Below, one piece after another: positions 26,798 to 35,462 of a stretch of 64,000 bases of DNA. Origin of the DNA: Celeribacter halophilus (GTDB lineage: Bacteria; Pseudomonadota; Alphaproteobacteria; Rhodobacterales; Rhodobacteraceae); NCBI RefSeq assembly GCF_900114135.1, contig NZ_FORY01000017.1, forward strand, positions 1-64,000, in the 5' to 3' direction. A model generated the notes under the pieces. It worked only from the letters and a program-made list of their open reading frames with translations, made no database searches and was not told where the DNA came from. The position numbers and the translations under genes were made by a program. Numbering within the stretch: position 1 is the stretch's first letter; every line of letters starts with the position of its first letter.

Positions 26798-27004
26798 TTA
26801 AAGCATCCCTTCGCGCTGAGCTTTTTTACGAGCCAGCTTGCGGGCACGGCGGATGGCCTCGGCCTTCTCGCGCGCTTTCTTCACGGATGGTTTTTCGAAA
26901 TGTTGCTTGAGCTTCATTTCACGAAAAACGCCTTCACGTTGAAGTTTTTTCTTCAGAGCACGGAGTGCCTGATCGACGTTGTTATCACGAACGCTAACCT
27001 GCAT
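26798..27004 (-). CDS. rpsU: 30S ribosomal protein S21
   Basis: S21 is a small basic protein of the 30S subunit that helps initiation. The 68-residue product has [25 protein letters not shown], then [14 protein letters not shown] and a Lys/Arg-rich end ([20 protein letters not shown]), the normal alphaproteobacterial form. GAAGGTGG lies upstream of its start. It is divergent from the COQ9 gene, with about 110 bases between them. Confidence 0.97.
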   Translation of the reverse strand: MQVSVRDNNVDQALRALKKKLQREGVFREMKLKQHFEKPSVKKAREKAEAIRRARKLARKKAQREGML

Positions 27005-27116
27005 GTGGTGTCACCACCTTCCTAAGTTAGATTTGCATGAATTGCAGGAATTGGCCGTATAGCAAAGTCACTCTAGCTTGTCTACTATGCGCAAGACTCT
27101 GAAGGAGGACAAAGAC

Positions 27117-27827
27117 ATGCCAACCACCGCTTATCCCGATCCAACCCGCGAAAAACTGCTGGATGCGGCGCTGATCCATGTGGTTTTCGACGGATGGGGG
27201 CCAGAGACCTTCAAAGCGGCAGTGGCTGATTCGGGTGTGTCCGAAGCCTTGGCCAAAGTGGCCGCTCCGCGAGGGTCCGTTGATTTGGCAGCCGCATTTC
27301 ATAAACGTGGCGACCGCGAGATGGTCAAGTCACTTGAGGCGGCGGACCTGTCCGGTATGCGTTTTCGCGACCGCATTGCCCACGCGGTCTGGTTGCGTCT
27401 TCAGGCGGTTGATCGCGAAGCGGTGCGGCGCGGTATGTCGCTCTTCTCCTTGCCGATCTATGCACCCGAGGGCACGCGACTGGTCTGGGAAACCGCAGAT
27501 GCCATCTGGAATGCGCTGGGGGATCATTCGGACGATGTGAACTGGTATACGAAACGCGCGACGCTGGCGGGTGTTTTTGCTTCCACTGTGCTTTTCTGGC
27601 TTGGGGATGACAGCGAAGGCTTCGTGGATACCAAGGACTTCCTTGATCGCCGGATCGACGATGTGATGCAGATCGAGAAAGCCAAGGCAACCGTGCGGGA
27701 GAACAAGGCCCTGTCCACGCTCTTCGCGCTGCCGAGCGCTGCATTGTCTTTGGTGAAAGCGCCCGCTGGGGCAAGACGGGCGGATGTGCCCGGAACGGAG
27801 ACAACAGAAGGGGAGACTGCCCAATGA
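27117..27827 (+). CDS. COQ9-family protein (ubiquinone biosynthesis)
   Basis: COQ9 proteins are lipid-binding TetR-fold proteins that help ubiquinone ring hydroxylation. The 236-residue product has the conserved N-terminal REKLLDAALIHVVFDGW, the FRDRIAHAVWLRLQAVDREAVRRG helix, a region with DDVNWYTKRATLAGVFASTVLFWL, and DTKDFLDRRIDDVMQIEKAK, all typical. The ATG at 27117 has GGAGG at a good distance; the frame opens at 27078. It overlaps the quinone oxidoreductase gene by four bases, which ties the two in one quinone-related unit. Confidence 0.92.
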   Translation: MPTTAYPDPTREKLLDAALIHVVFDGWGPETFKAAVADSGVSEALAKVAAPRGSVDLAAAFHKRGDREMVKSLEAADLSGMRFRDRIAHAVWLRLQAVDREAVRRGMSLFSLPIYAPEGTRLVWETADAIWNALGDHSDDVNWYTKRATLAGVFASTVLFWLGDDSEGFVDTKDFLDRRIDDVMQIEKAKATVRENKALSTLFALPSAALSLVKAPAGARRADVPGTETTEGETAQ

Positions 27828-28810
27828 GCTTGCCAGAAACCATGCGTGCTGTTGAAATTTCCAAGGCGGGCGGCCCCGATGTGCTCACGCCTTGCACCCG
27901 TCCAGTCCCGCATCCTGGCGCCGACGAGATCGTGATCAAACTGGCCTATGCCGGCGTGAACCGGCCTGATGCGCTGCAACGGGCCGGCCTCTACAATCCT
28001 CCGCCGGGGGCGTCCGACCTGCCCGGTCTTGAAGGCGCAGGAGAGGTCGTGGCTGTGGGGGTTGCTGTGAGCGACTGGAGTGTCGGAGATCAGGTCTGTG
28101 CGTTGCTGCCTGGTGGTGGCTATGCGGAATATGTCGCCTGTCCTGCGGCTCACGCTTTGCCCGTACCGAAAGGCATGTCCATGCAAGAGGCTGCCTGTCT
28201 GCCGGAGACATTCTTCACGGTCTGGTCAAACGTCTTTATGCGTGGCGGTTTGCAGGCGGGGGAGCGTTTTCTCGTGCATGGCGGCTCCTCGGGCATAGGC
28301 ACAACGGCAATCCAGCTGGCGCGTGCCTTTGGCGCACGGGTGTTCGCGACGGCGGGATCTGATGAGAAATGTAAAGCCTGCACCGGACTTGGAGCAGAGC
28401 GGGCGTTCAACTATCGCGAGGAAGATTTCGTCGAGGTGGCAAAAGCCGAAGGCGGGATGAACCTTATTCTGGATATGGTGGGCGGAAGTTATATCCCGCG
28501 AAATATCAAAGCACTCGCTATGGAAGGACGCCTTGTAAACATCGCGTTTTTGCAAGGCTCGAAAGCCGAAGTGAATTTCGCGCAGATCATGCTGCGGCGC
28601 CTGACGCTCACCGGATCGACGTTGCGTCCGCAATCGGATGAAGTCAAAGCAGGGATCGCTCGGGCACTCTTGACGAAGGTCTGGCCCCTCATCGAAGCGG
28701 GGCAGGTCGGGCCAGTGATGGATAGCACCTATGCTCTGGAGGATGCGGCGCAGGCGCATGCGCATATGGAAAGCGGTGCGCATATCGGAAAGATCGTGCT
28801 GGAAATGTGA
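27824..28810 (+). CDS. NAD(P)H quinone oxidoreductase (zeta-crystallin/PIG3 type)
   Basis: The 328-residue protein is a zinc-free medium-chain dehydrogenase/reductase. It has AGVNRPDALQRAGLYNPPPGASDLPGLE-type N-terminal blocks, the catalytic-domain GGGYAEY, and the NADPH-binding HGGSSGIGTTAIQLARAFGARV at about 150-172. The zinc-ligand cysteines of alcohol dehydrogenases are absent. It would reduce quinones or unsaturated carbonyls. The ATG overlaps the COQ9 stop, so the two are co-translated. A terminator follows. Confidence 0.92.
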   Translation: MSLPETMRAVEISKAGGPDVLTPCTRPVPHPGADEIVIKLAYAGVNRPDALQRAGLYNPPPGASDLPGLEGAGEVVAVGVAVSDWSVGDQVCALLPGGGYAEYVACPAAHALPVPKGMSMQEAACLPETFFTVWSNVFMRGGLQAGERFLVHGGSSGIGTTAIQLARAFGARVFATAGSDEKCKACTGLGAERAFNYREEDFVEVAKAEGGMNLILDMVGGSYIPRNIKALAMEGRLVNIAFLQGSKAEVNFAQIMLRRLTLTGSTLRPQSDEVKAGIARALLTKVWPLIEAGQVGPVMDSTYALEDAAQAHAHMESGAHIGKIVLEM

Positions 28811-28818
28811 GTATTTGG

Positions 28819-28856
28819 ACCATCAGAAAGCAGGAGGGCAGTTTTCTGATGGTTTA
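28819..28856. terminator. Terminator between quinone reductase and RNase T2 genes
   Basis: A perfect 11-bp stem (28819-28829/28843-28853) with a 13-nt loop lies between two convergent genes. Short A/T runs on both sides allow it to act in either direction. Confidence 0.75.
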
Positions 28857-28861
28857 AATAC

Positions 28862-29503
28862 TCAATCAATGGCTTCGAAAAGCGCATCGTCTAGCGAACA
28901 GTCGCGGATCACATCTGTCCCGCATGTGCGCGGCTCCAGATCGCGTGTGAGGCAGATGCGGACCTCTTGGATGCGGCGGCTTTCGCAGGTCACGGTGATC
29001 TCATTGGCCTCCAGCGCGGGGTTGTCCTTGAGAAAGGCATCCTCGACAACGGAGGCGGGCAGTTTTACGTCTCGATCAAGTTTGCGGAAAACCGCAGGTC
29101 GGGTGATGCTTTCATAGGCCTGACGAGAGAGGGCGAAGAAATCGTCCGGTGACAGTCCGGAACAGCGCCCGTGCTTTTTCCACTGATACCAAGCGGCTCC
29201 GGATGTGCCCATGATGTCGGCCATGCGAGCGGTTTCGCGTTTCGACGGGTCATGCGCAGTGGTGTTGCAATAGGAGGGCCAGCCGCTTTCGTATTGGGGC
29301 CAGAGCCCATGGAGCACCCAGCCGAAATCCTGATCGCATTGCGGGGAATTGCGGGCGTTGCCTTCAAGGGTGCACCATGTGGGGGACCACGAGAGGGCCA
29401 GCACATAATAGTCGAAATCTCCTGCCTTTTCGCCATCGGCAAAGCCGGGGGTGCTCCAGATCAGGTTCAGCCCGATCAGCGTGGTCACGATCCATTGACG
29501 CAT
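28862..29503 (-). CDS. Secreted ribonuclease T2 family protein
   Basis: RNase T2 enzymes cut single-stranded RNA through a 2',3'-cyclic intermediate, usually outside the cytoplasm. The 213-residue protein has an N-terminal signal peptide (hydrophobic 4-20, cleavage near GFADG), the CAS I motif HGLWPQ at 65-70 with catalytic His65, and the CAS II motif WKKHGRC at 108-114 with Glu replaced by Lys109-Lys110 before His111. Several cysteines support disulfides. In CAS II the usual acid is a Glu (WEKHG); here the position reads Lys, which may lower or alter activity. It stands alone, convergent with the quinone reductase gene. Confidence 0.9.
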   Translation of the reverse strand: MRQWIVTTLIGLNLIWSTPGFADGEKAGDFDYYVLALSWSPTWCTLEGNARNSPQCDQDFGWVLHGLWPQYESGWPSYCNTTAHDPSKRETARMADIMGTSGAAWYQWKKHGRCSGLSPDDFFALSRQAYESITRPAVFRKLDRDVKLPASVVEDAFLKDNPALEANEITVTCESRRIQEVRICLTRDLEPRTCGTDVIRDCSLDDALFEAID

Positions 29504-29645
29504 TTTCTCTTTCCTCCGATTGCGATCCGCACTATACAGCGCCCAAGTTCCCCGACAACGAGAACCGTCCCCAGCCGGGGAAAGCCCTTTCAGGCGACGG
29601 AGAAGGTGTATCCGGGGAGAGCCGCATTTTTAAGGAGTGTGACCC

Positions 29646-30377
29646 ATGGCAAAACCGATTATGGCAAAGGCCACCGCTGTTTGGCTGGTCGACAATACCA
29701 CGCTGAGCTTCAAACAGATCGCCGATTTCTGTGGTCTTCATGAACTCGAAGTTCAGGGCATCGCCGACGGAGATGTCGCGGGCGGTGTGCGTGGCTTCGA
29801 TCCGGTTGCCAACAACCAACTGACGGCTGAGGAAATCAAGGCTGGCGAAGACAACCCGCTGCACAAGCTCAAGCTGAAGTTCAACGCCGCTGCACAGGGC
29901 GAAGAAAAGCGTCGCGGCCCGCGTTATACGCCTTTGTCCAAGCGCCAGGATCGCCCGAATTCGATTCTCTGGTTGGTGAAGTTTCACCCTGAACTGTCCG
30001 ACGGTCAGATCGCGAAACTGGTGGGCACCACCAAGCCGACGATCCAGTCGATCCGTGAGCGCACGCACTGGAATATCGCCAATATGCAACCGATTGATCC
30101 GGTGGCGCTGGGCCTGTGTAAGCAGACCGAGTTGGATGCAGCCGTGCAGAAAGCCGCGAAAAACCGCGAAGCGAATATGACGGATGACGAGCGTCGCAAG
30201 CTTCTGTCGACCGAAGATTCCCTGTCTGCCGAGGCGGAACCGAGAATCCCGACCGCGATTTCCGGACTGGAAGGGTTCTCTTTGTCGCGTGACGAAGAGG
30301 AAAAAGAAGACAAGGTGCCCGATGCGGACAGCTTCTTCAACTTGCCGGACAATGGCGATGAAGACGACGACGAGTAA
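29646..30377 (+). CDS. trcR: Cell cycle transcriptional regulator TrcR (DUF1013)
   Basis: TrcR is an alphaproteobacterial DNA-binding protein linked to cell-cycle gene expression. The 243-residue product matches the family: KATAVWLVDNTTLSFKQIADFCGLHELEVQGIADG at the N-terminus (a helix-turn-helix), FDPVANNQLT, RRGPRYTPLSKRQDRPN, a second HTH (LSDGQIAKLVGTTKPTIQSIRERTHWN) and an acidic tail. AAGGAG precedes the ATG. It is a single gene ending at a terminator. Confidence 0.93.
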   Translation: MAKPIMAKATAVWLVDNTTLSFKQIADFCGLHELEVQGIADGDVAGGVRGFDPVANNQLTAEEIKAGEDNPLHKLKLKFNAAAQGEEKRRGPRYTPLSKRQDRPNSILWLVKFHPELSDGQIAKLVGTTKPTIQSIRERTHWNIANMQPIDPVALGLCKQTELDAAVQKAAKNREANMTDDERRKLLSTEDSLSAEAEPRIPTAISGLEGFSLSRDEEEKEDKVPDADSFFNLPDNGDEDDDE

Positions 30378-30398
30378 TCTCGGTCACAGTCAAAACAG

Positions 30399-30428
30399 AA
30401 GGCCCGGAGCGCAAGTTCCGGGCTTTTT
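30399..30428 (+). terminator. Intrinsic terminator after trcR
   Basis: A 7-bp GC stem (30402-30408/30417-30423), extendable by A-T pairs, with five T residues, 24 bases after the trcR stop and directly before the end of the convergent recR gene. Confidence 0.88.
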
Positions 30429-31025
30429 CTATGAGAGGCTCTTGCGGGCGGTGAGGGCGGCGGTGATTGTGCCGTCGTCAAGATAATCCAACTCGCCCCC
30501 CACAGGCACGCCCTGCGCCAAAGAGGTAACCGAGCATCGTCCGGCGAGTTCATCGGCAATATAATGCGCGGTGGTTTGGCCATCGACGGTCGCGCCTAGC
30601 GCGAGGATGACTTCGCTGATGTTTTCCTCTGCCACGCGTTGCACCAGAAGGGGAATGCGAAGGTCTTCCGGGCCGATTGCATCCAGCGCGGAAAGCGTCC
30701 CGCCCAGCACATGATACCGCCCTTTGAACACGCCGGAGCGCTCCATCGCCCAGAGGTCGGAGACGTCTTCAACCACACAAATCTCGCCATTTGCACGGCG
30801 GTCGTCGGTGCAAATATCACACAGGTCGGCAGTGCCGATATTGCCGCAATGGACACATTCGCGGGCGCTGTCGGCGACTTGCTGCATGGCTTGGGCAAGA
30901 GGCTGCATCAGGCGGCCGCGTTTCTGGATGAGGTGCAAGACAGCACGGCGTGCCGACCGCGGGCCAAGCCCCGGCAAACGCGCCATCAGATCAATCAGAT
31001 CTTCTATGTCCTGCCGACCACTCAC
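30429..31025 (-). CDS. recR: Recombination mediator RecR
   Basis: RecR works with RecO and RecF to load RecA at gaps. The 198-residue protein has the N-terminal helix-hairpin-helix ([17 protein letters not shown]), the zinc finger [16 protein letters not shown], and a Toprim domain ([36 protein letters not shown]). The start is a GTG at 31025, eight bases after the ybaB stop, the common dnaX-ybaB-recR arrangement. No strong ribosome site is visible, consistent with coupling to ybaB. Confidence 0.97.
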   Translation of the reverse strand: MSGRQDIEDLIDLMARLPGLGPRSARRAVLHLIQKRGRLMQPLAQAMQQVADSARECVHCGNIGTADLCDICTDDRRANGEICVVEDVSDLWAMERSGVFKGRYHVLGGTLSALDAIGPEDLRIPLLVQRVAEENISEVILALGATVDGQTTAHYIADELAGRCSVTSLAQGVPVGGELDYLDDGTITAALTARKSLS

Positions 31026-31032
31026 GGGCTGG

Positions 31033-31377
31033 TCAGAACGGCATTTTGAAATCAGCCGGAAGGCCGAGGCCCTCGGTCAGGGATTTCATTTCTTCTTCGG
31101 ACTTTTCGGCCGCTTTGGCTTGTGCGTCCTTGATCGCGGCGAGGATCAGATCCTCGACCACTTCCTTTTCATCCGGATGGAAAATCGACGGATCGATGTC
31201 GAGCGCGGTCAGCTTACCCTTGGCCGTGGCTGTCGCTTTGACAAGGCCCGCACCGCTTTCCCCGACCACTTCCACCGAGTCGAGTTTCTCTTGCAGCTCT
31301 GCCATATCCTTTTGCATTTGCTGCGCTTTTTTCATCATCCCGGCCATATCGCCGAGACCGCCAAGGCCTTTAAACAT
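31033..31377 (-). CDS. YbaB/EbfC-family nucleoid-associated protein
   Basis: YbaB proteins are small DNA-binding dimers that coat the nucleoid. The 114-residue product has the family form: [32 protein letters not shown] (amphipathic helix), then [20 protein letters not shown], a DPSIF turn and [16 protein letters not shown]. Two ATGs lie close together; AGGAG is seven bases before the one at 31377 but only one base before that at 31383, so I chose 31377. It sits between dnaX and recR. Confidence 0.95.
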   Translation of the reverse strand: MFKGLGGLGDMAGMMKKAQQMQKDMAELQEKLDSVEVVGESGAGLVKATATAKGKLTALDIDPSIFHPDEKEVVEDLILAAIKDAQAKAAEKSEEEMKSLTEGLGLPADFKMPF

Positions 31378-31408
31378 GTTCATGCTCCTGCATCTGTCTT
31401 GTGGGCGT

Positions 31409-33172
31409 TCACTCTTCGAACGGGTCCCATTCATCCTCAACCTCCTGAAGCGCTTCGATGGCGGCTTCGGAGGCAATCTGTTCCGGTGTGCGTATATCAG
31501 TGATTTTCGCGTCGGGGAAAAGCTCGAACACTTTCGCAATTGCCGGATGCTGCTTGGCCTCTTCTTCGAGAGCGAGGCGCTCGGCATCTGCGACTTCGCG
31601 GATGGTTTCCGTGCCTTCCGGCGCTTTGGCGATGGTCACGCCCCAACGCTGGCCGGTAAAGGCAAAGAGGCGGCTTTGCAGGCGCTGTGCTAGGTCGGAA
31701 GGCGCATCTCCTGCCGGTTCGAATTCGATAAACCCCGGACGGTAATTTGCGATCCGCATATGGGTTTCCATGTCGATTTTGAGCTTCATGTCGCGGTGTT
31801 CGCCCACGAGATCGACAAGTGATTGAAAGCTGGTGTAGCGCGCCAAGGCAAGGTCGGGCGCTTGTGCTGTGGCGGTGGCGGCGCCGGAGGACATGGTCGG
31901 ACCATGCACTGGACTGCGTGGAGCACTCGTGCTGCCTTGCGCATTCACAGAGCCTCCGCCAGCAGGGGCTCCACCGCCGGCAGGACCGGAAGGCGGACGC
32001 GGTGGCGGGTTTTGTTCGTTGAGCTTGCGCACGAGGTCTTCGGGCATCGGCAGATCGGCCACGTGGGTCAGGCGGATGATTGCCATTTCGGAGGCCATCA
32101 TGGCGTTGGGCGCGGCGGCGACCTCTTCTATGGCTTTCAGGAGCATCTGCCACATGCGCGACAGCACCCGCATCGGTAGTTTCTCCGCCATGGCCAAGCC
32201 GCGGGCGCGTTCATCGGGACCAATCGTCGGATCATCGGCGGCATTGGGCGTGATCTTGATGACCGAGACCCAGTGGGTGATCTCTGCCAGATCGCGCAGC
32301 ACAGCGAGCGGATCCGCTCCGTCAGCATATTGTCCGCCCAGTTCTTCAAGCGCACTGGCGGCATCGCCCATCATAATCATGTCGAACAGGTCGAGAACGC
32401 GGCCTCTGTCGGCAAGGCCCAACATGGCGCGGACCTGATCGACCGTGGTCTCGCCTGCGCCGTGGGAAATTGCTTGATCCAGCAGCGAAAGCGCGTCTCG
32501 CACGGAGCCTTCGGCGGCCCTTGTAATGAGCGCAAAGGCGTCTTGCGCCACTTTCGAGCCTTCTTTCTCGGCAATCGAGGCAAGGTGGTTCATCATCACT
32601 TCCGGCTCAATCCGTCGCAGATCAAAACGCTGGCAGCGGGAGAGAACGGTGACCGGAACCTTGCGGATTTCTGTGGTCGCAAAAATGAATTTGACGTGGG
32701 CGGGCGGTTCCTCAAGCGTCTTCAGGAGCGCGTTGAACGCACTCGTGGAGAGCATGTGCACCTCGTCGATGATATAGATTTTATAACGCGCGGAGGCGGC
32801 GCGATAATGCACAGAATCGATAATCTCGCGGATGTCGTTCACACCTGTGCGCGATGCAGCGTCCATCTCCATCACATCGACATGGCGGCCTTCGGAGATC
32901 GCCACGCAATGTTCGCATTGACCACAGGGTTCAGTTGTCGGTCCGCTGTTTCCGTCCGGCCCGATACAGTTCATGCCCTTGGCGATGATCCGCGCGGTGG
33001 TGGTTTTGCCGGTGCCGCGAATACCGGTCATGATAAAGGCCTGCGCAATGCGGTCCGCGGCAAAGGCATTTTTGAGCGTGCGCACCATGGCGTCTTGACC
33101 GATCAGGTCGGCAAAGGTCTCCGGACGGTATTTGCGCGCCAGCACCTTGTAGCCGGAATTTGTGTCGGTCAT
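31409..33172 (-). CDS. dnaX: DNA polymerase III subunits gamma and tau
   Basis: DnaX is the clamp-loader ATPase. The 587-residue protein has the Walker A motif GIRGTGKTTTA (about 50-60), a zinc module with cysteines (CIGPDG, PCGQCEHC), Walker B IIDEVHMLS, SRC sensor LSRCQRF, AAA+ lid domain, then a Gly/Pro/Ala-rich linker at about 390-440 and a C-terminal tau-like region for polymerase contact. AAGGAGG precedes the ATG. I saw no A-rich slippery run on the coding strand for the E. coli type frameshift that makes gamma. Confidence 0.97.
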   Translation of the reverse strand: MTDTNSGYKVLARKYRPETFADLIGQDAMVRTLKNAFAADRIAQAFIMTGIRGTGKTTTARIIAKGMNCIGPDGNSGPTTEPCGQCEHCVAISEGRHVDVMEMDAASRTGVNDIREIIDSVHYRAASARYKIYIIDEVHMLSTSAFNALLKTLEEPPAHVKFIFATTEIRKVPVTVLSRCQRFDLRRIEPEVMMNHLASIAEKEGSKVAQDAFALITRAAEGSVRDALSLLDQAISHGAGETTVDQVRAMLGLADRGRVLDLFDMIMMGDAASALEELGGQYADGADPLAVLRDLAEITHWVSVIKITPNAADDPTIGPDERARGLAMAEKLPMRVLSRMWQMLLKAIEEVAAAPNAMMASEMAIIRLTHVADLPMPEDLVRKLNEQNPPPRPPSGPAGGGAPAGGGSVNAQGSTSAPRSPVHGPTMSSGAATATAQAPDLALARYTSFQSLVDLVGEHRDMKLKIDMETHMRIANYRPGFIEFEPAGDAPSDLAQRLQSRLFAFTGQRWGVTIAKAPEGTETIREVADAERLALEEEAKQHPAIAKVFELFPDAKITDIRTPEQIASEAAIEALQEVEDEWDPFEE

Positions 33173-33389
33173 GCGCGAGCCTCCTTGAAGCGTTTTGCTA
33201 AGAATCTGACGTGCAGAGTTCCGGAAAACGCCGTGCGACGTATTGATGTGGACAGGCTCTCGCAGGCAGCTCTTGTTTCAAGTCTGCCGCGAAAGGCTAT
33301 CGTTGCGGCTAAGGTAAGGGCGGGGGCGTGTCCCCGCAACCTGAATTGACCGAATTTGCATCTGTGCAGTTGTCGTGTTGCGCGACGGG

Positions 33390-34433
33390 CTATTCTCCGC
33401 GACGGGCCTTTTTTGCCTTCATGGTGGACTTGACCATTTTGGAGAACTTCCGGCCCCGCTCGCGTGCATCCGCGATGGTTTCGGAATTGTGGGTGTCCTC
33501 GTCCACGAGTTTGCGCCACCGTTCCAGGCGTTCGGGGTCGAGTGTGCCGGCATTGACCGCGCGTTGGACGGCGCAGCCGGGTTCGGTGCGGTGCTGGCAG
33601 TCGGAGAATTTGCACTGGGCGGCGAGGTCGGTTATGTCCTCGAACAGCGTCGCGATGCCCTCTGAGGCGTCATGCAGCGCGAGTTCCCGCATCCCCGGTG
33701 TGTCGATCAGCCATCCGCCCGCATGCATCCGGTGCATGGAGCGTGCTGTGGTGGTGTGGCGCCCTTTCGCATCATCATCGCGAATGTCGCCAACTGCGAT
33801 GTCCTCGCCCGTCAACCCGCGGGCAATGGTAGATTTCCCCACACCGGACGAGCCAACCAGCGCAATCGTCTGACCTGTGCCGCAATAGCCTTCGAGACGG
33901 GCAATGTCGTCCGGAGACTTGGCGTTGATCAGCAACACATCGGCCCCGTCGTAGAGCGCCTTTGCACGTTCTGCATAGGCCTCTGCTGTGAGCCCTTCGG
34001 GTTTGTCGGCTTTGGTGATGGCAATCACGGGGGTGGTCTCCGCCTCGATCGCAATGGCGAGGTAGCGTTCAAGGCGTGCGTCGTTGAAATCCTGATTGCA
34101 TGAGGTGGTGATGATGAGCGTGTCGATATTGGCTGCAATCAACTGGGCCTGTGCTGCGAGACCGGCGGCCTTGCGCGAGATCACGGTTTTGCGGTCGAGC
34201 ACACGGATGAGGCGTTCGCCATCGGTGAGGGCAAAATCTCCAACCGCCATGTCGGTGGCCACATGATCACCGGTTAATGCGATCTCTTTCCGATCAAGAT
34301 CGGCCGTCAGCGCCACAACAGAGCGGCGCCGCACTCCGGAGAGGCGCACAGGTGTCAGGGTATCGATTTCGTTGCTATCGAGTTGGTCGGTAAAGAATTG
34401 GGACCAGCCCAGATCGGAAAGGGTCGGATGCAT
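33390..34433 (-). CDS. rsgA: Ribosome small subunit-dependent GTPase A
   Basis: RsgA is a circularly permuted GTPase that checks 30S maturation. The 347-residue protein has an N-terminal OB fold, the G4-like ITKADKPEG, the P-loop GSSGVGKST, G3 DTPGMREL, and the zinc site CKFSDCQHRTEPGC (Cys, Cys, His, Cys). The C-terminal end is basic (GRKFSKMVKSTMKAKKARRGE). The start at 34433 lacks a strong ribosome site. It is followed on the minus strand by 217 bases without a recognisable gene before dnaX. Confidence 0.95.
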   Translation of the reverse strand: MHPTLSDLGWSQFFTDQLDSNEIDTLTPVRLSGVRRRSVVALTADLDRKEIALTGDHVATDMAVGDFALTDGERLIRVLDRKTVISRKAAGLAAQAQLIAANIDTLIITTSCNQDFNDARLERYLAIAIEAETTPVIAITKADKPEGLTAEAYAERAKALYDGADVLLINAKSPDDIARLEGYCGTGQTIALVGSSGVGKSTIARGLTGEDIAVGDIRDDDAKGRHTTTARSMHRMHAGGWLIDTPGMRELALHDASEGIATLFEDITDLAAQCKFSDCQHRTEPGCAVQRAVNAGTLDPERLERWRKLVDEDTHNSETIADARERGRKFSKMVKSTMKAKKARRGE

Positions 34434-34537
34434 TGTGCCACGCTGTCAGAGGGTTTTACCTATATTGCCGCGTATCCGGCCAAGAACAAGTGGGCACGGC
34501 ACGTTGTTTCGCACTTGTTGCATCTTTGGGGGAAAGG

Positions 34538-34633
34538 GTGAGAGGCTGGACAACGACCCAAGCGGGGCTCGTTACGGCTGCTTCCTTCCGGACCTGACCG
34601 GGTTGGCGAGGCGCTCGCCCGCGCCAACCTCTC
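34538..34633 (-). ncRNA. ffs: 4.5S signal recognition particle RNA
   Basis: The minus strand carries the conserved SRP core GGTCAGGTCCGGAAGGAAGC with the GGAA tetraloop (34575-34600 region). The ends pair over ten bases: GAGAGGTTGG at the 5' end (34633 downward) with CCAGCCTCTC at the 3' end (34549-34540), with one G-U. Length of about 95 nt matches the bacterial short SRP RNA, which works with Ffh in co-translational membrane targeting. A promoter fits immediately upstream. Confidence 0.96.
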
Positions 34634-34640
34634 AAGGGGT

Positions 34641-34669
34641 TACATAGTGATGACAGCGCGGATTCGCAA
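34641..34669 (-). promoter_or_regulatory. Promoter of the SRP RNA gene
   Basis: On the minus strand TTGCGA (34669-34664) and TATGTA (34646-34641) are 17 bases apart, a good -35/-10 pair, and the RNA 5' end follows at about 34633. The -35 box lies inside the hairpin that follows the ABC permease gene. Confidence 0.65.
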
Positions 34670-34697
34670 GAGCTTGTGAACTCTTGCGCATATCCGC
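34658..34697 (-). terminator. Hairpin directly after the ABC permease gene
   Basis: Nested stems (GCGGAT 34658-34663 with ATCCGC 34692-34697, and GCAAGAG 34666-34672 with CTCTTGC 34681-34687) begin at the stop codon of the permease. No T-tract follows, so it may stabilise the 3' end or terminate weakly. Confidence 0.55.
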
Positions 34698-35462
34698 TCA
34701 GCTTTGCGGTCTTTCCGCCCATCCGGCAAAGATTTTCTCAAGCCCTACGACGATGTAGTAAAGCAGGATGCCGAGGAAGGCCAAAGCGATCAATACGGCG
34801 AACATCAGCGGGTAGTCTGCGTTGATCTTGCCGCTGTCGAACAGATGCCCCAGCCCCTTGCCGTGTGGCTCGACGATCTCCATTAGGTTTGTGCCGATAA
34901 ACGCCAGTGTAACCGCGACTTTGAGTGCGCCGAAAAATTCCGGCAGCGTCTTTGGCAGGGCGATTTTCCAGAAAATTGTCCATTTTGAGGCCCCCAGTGC
35001 GCGCAAAATGTCACGATACTCCGGTTCCAGTGTCGACAACCCGATGGAAACCGCGACCGAGATCGGGAAAAAGGAAATCATGAAGGCAATCAGCACGGTG
35101 TTGAGATCATGGTGCCCGATCAGGATCAGCGCGAGCACGGGGACAACCGTGGCTTTCGGAATGGCATTGAAGCCGACCAGAAGCGGGTAGAGCGCATCGC
35201 GCATGGTGCGTGAAAAGCCCATGATCATGCCGATCAGCGTGCCGAAAACGACCGCAACCAACAGGCCAACGACCGTGCGCCACAGTGTTTGCCAGCCGTA
35301 GATCAGAAACAGATTCCAGTATTTCGCATAGGCGGGGATCAGATCAGAGGGCGAGGCCATTTTGTAATTCGGCCATTGGTTCACCCAGACGATGAACTCC
35401 CAGAACGCGATGAACAGCACGATGGCGAGGGCCGGGGTGGCGATTTGCTTCCAATGTTTCAT
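34698..35462 (-). CDS. ABC transporter permease (SsuC/TauC/ThiX type)
   Basis: The 254-residue protein has six hydrophobic segments and the inner-membrane permease signature EYRDILRALGASKWTIFWKIALP (EAA loop, about 148-170) that docks on the ATPase. It forms an importer with the two genes upstream. Its ATG overlaps the ATPase stop by one base (TGATG); a GTG three bases earlier is possible. The family moves sulfonates, nitrate/cyanate or pyrimidines; the exact substrate is not decided by this subunit. Confidence 0.92.
   Translation of the reverse strand: MKHWKQIATPALAIVLFIAFWEFIVWVNQWPNYKMASPSDLIPAYAKYWNLFLIYGWQTLWRTVVGLLVAVVFGTLIGMIMGFSRTMRDALYPLLVGFNAIPKATVVPVLALILIGHHDLNTVLIAFMISFFPISVAVSIGLSTLEPEYRDILRALGASKWTIFWKIALPKTLPEFFGALKVAVTLAFIGTNLMEIVEPHGKGLGHLFDSGKINADYPLMFAVLIALAFLGILLYYIVVGLEKIFAGWAERPQS

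Noticed and set aside
31409-33172. Programmed frameshift in dnaX
   Set aside because: I found no A-run of the E. coli type on the coding strand, and the frame is complete for tau.
34456-34722. Short open frames over the SRP RNA
   Set aside because: The RNA fold and conserved core explain this sequence; the peptides are not protein-like.
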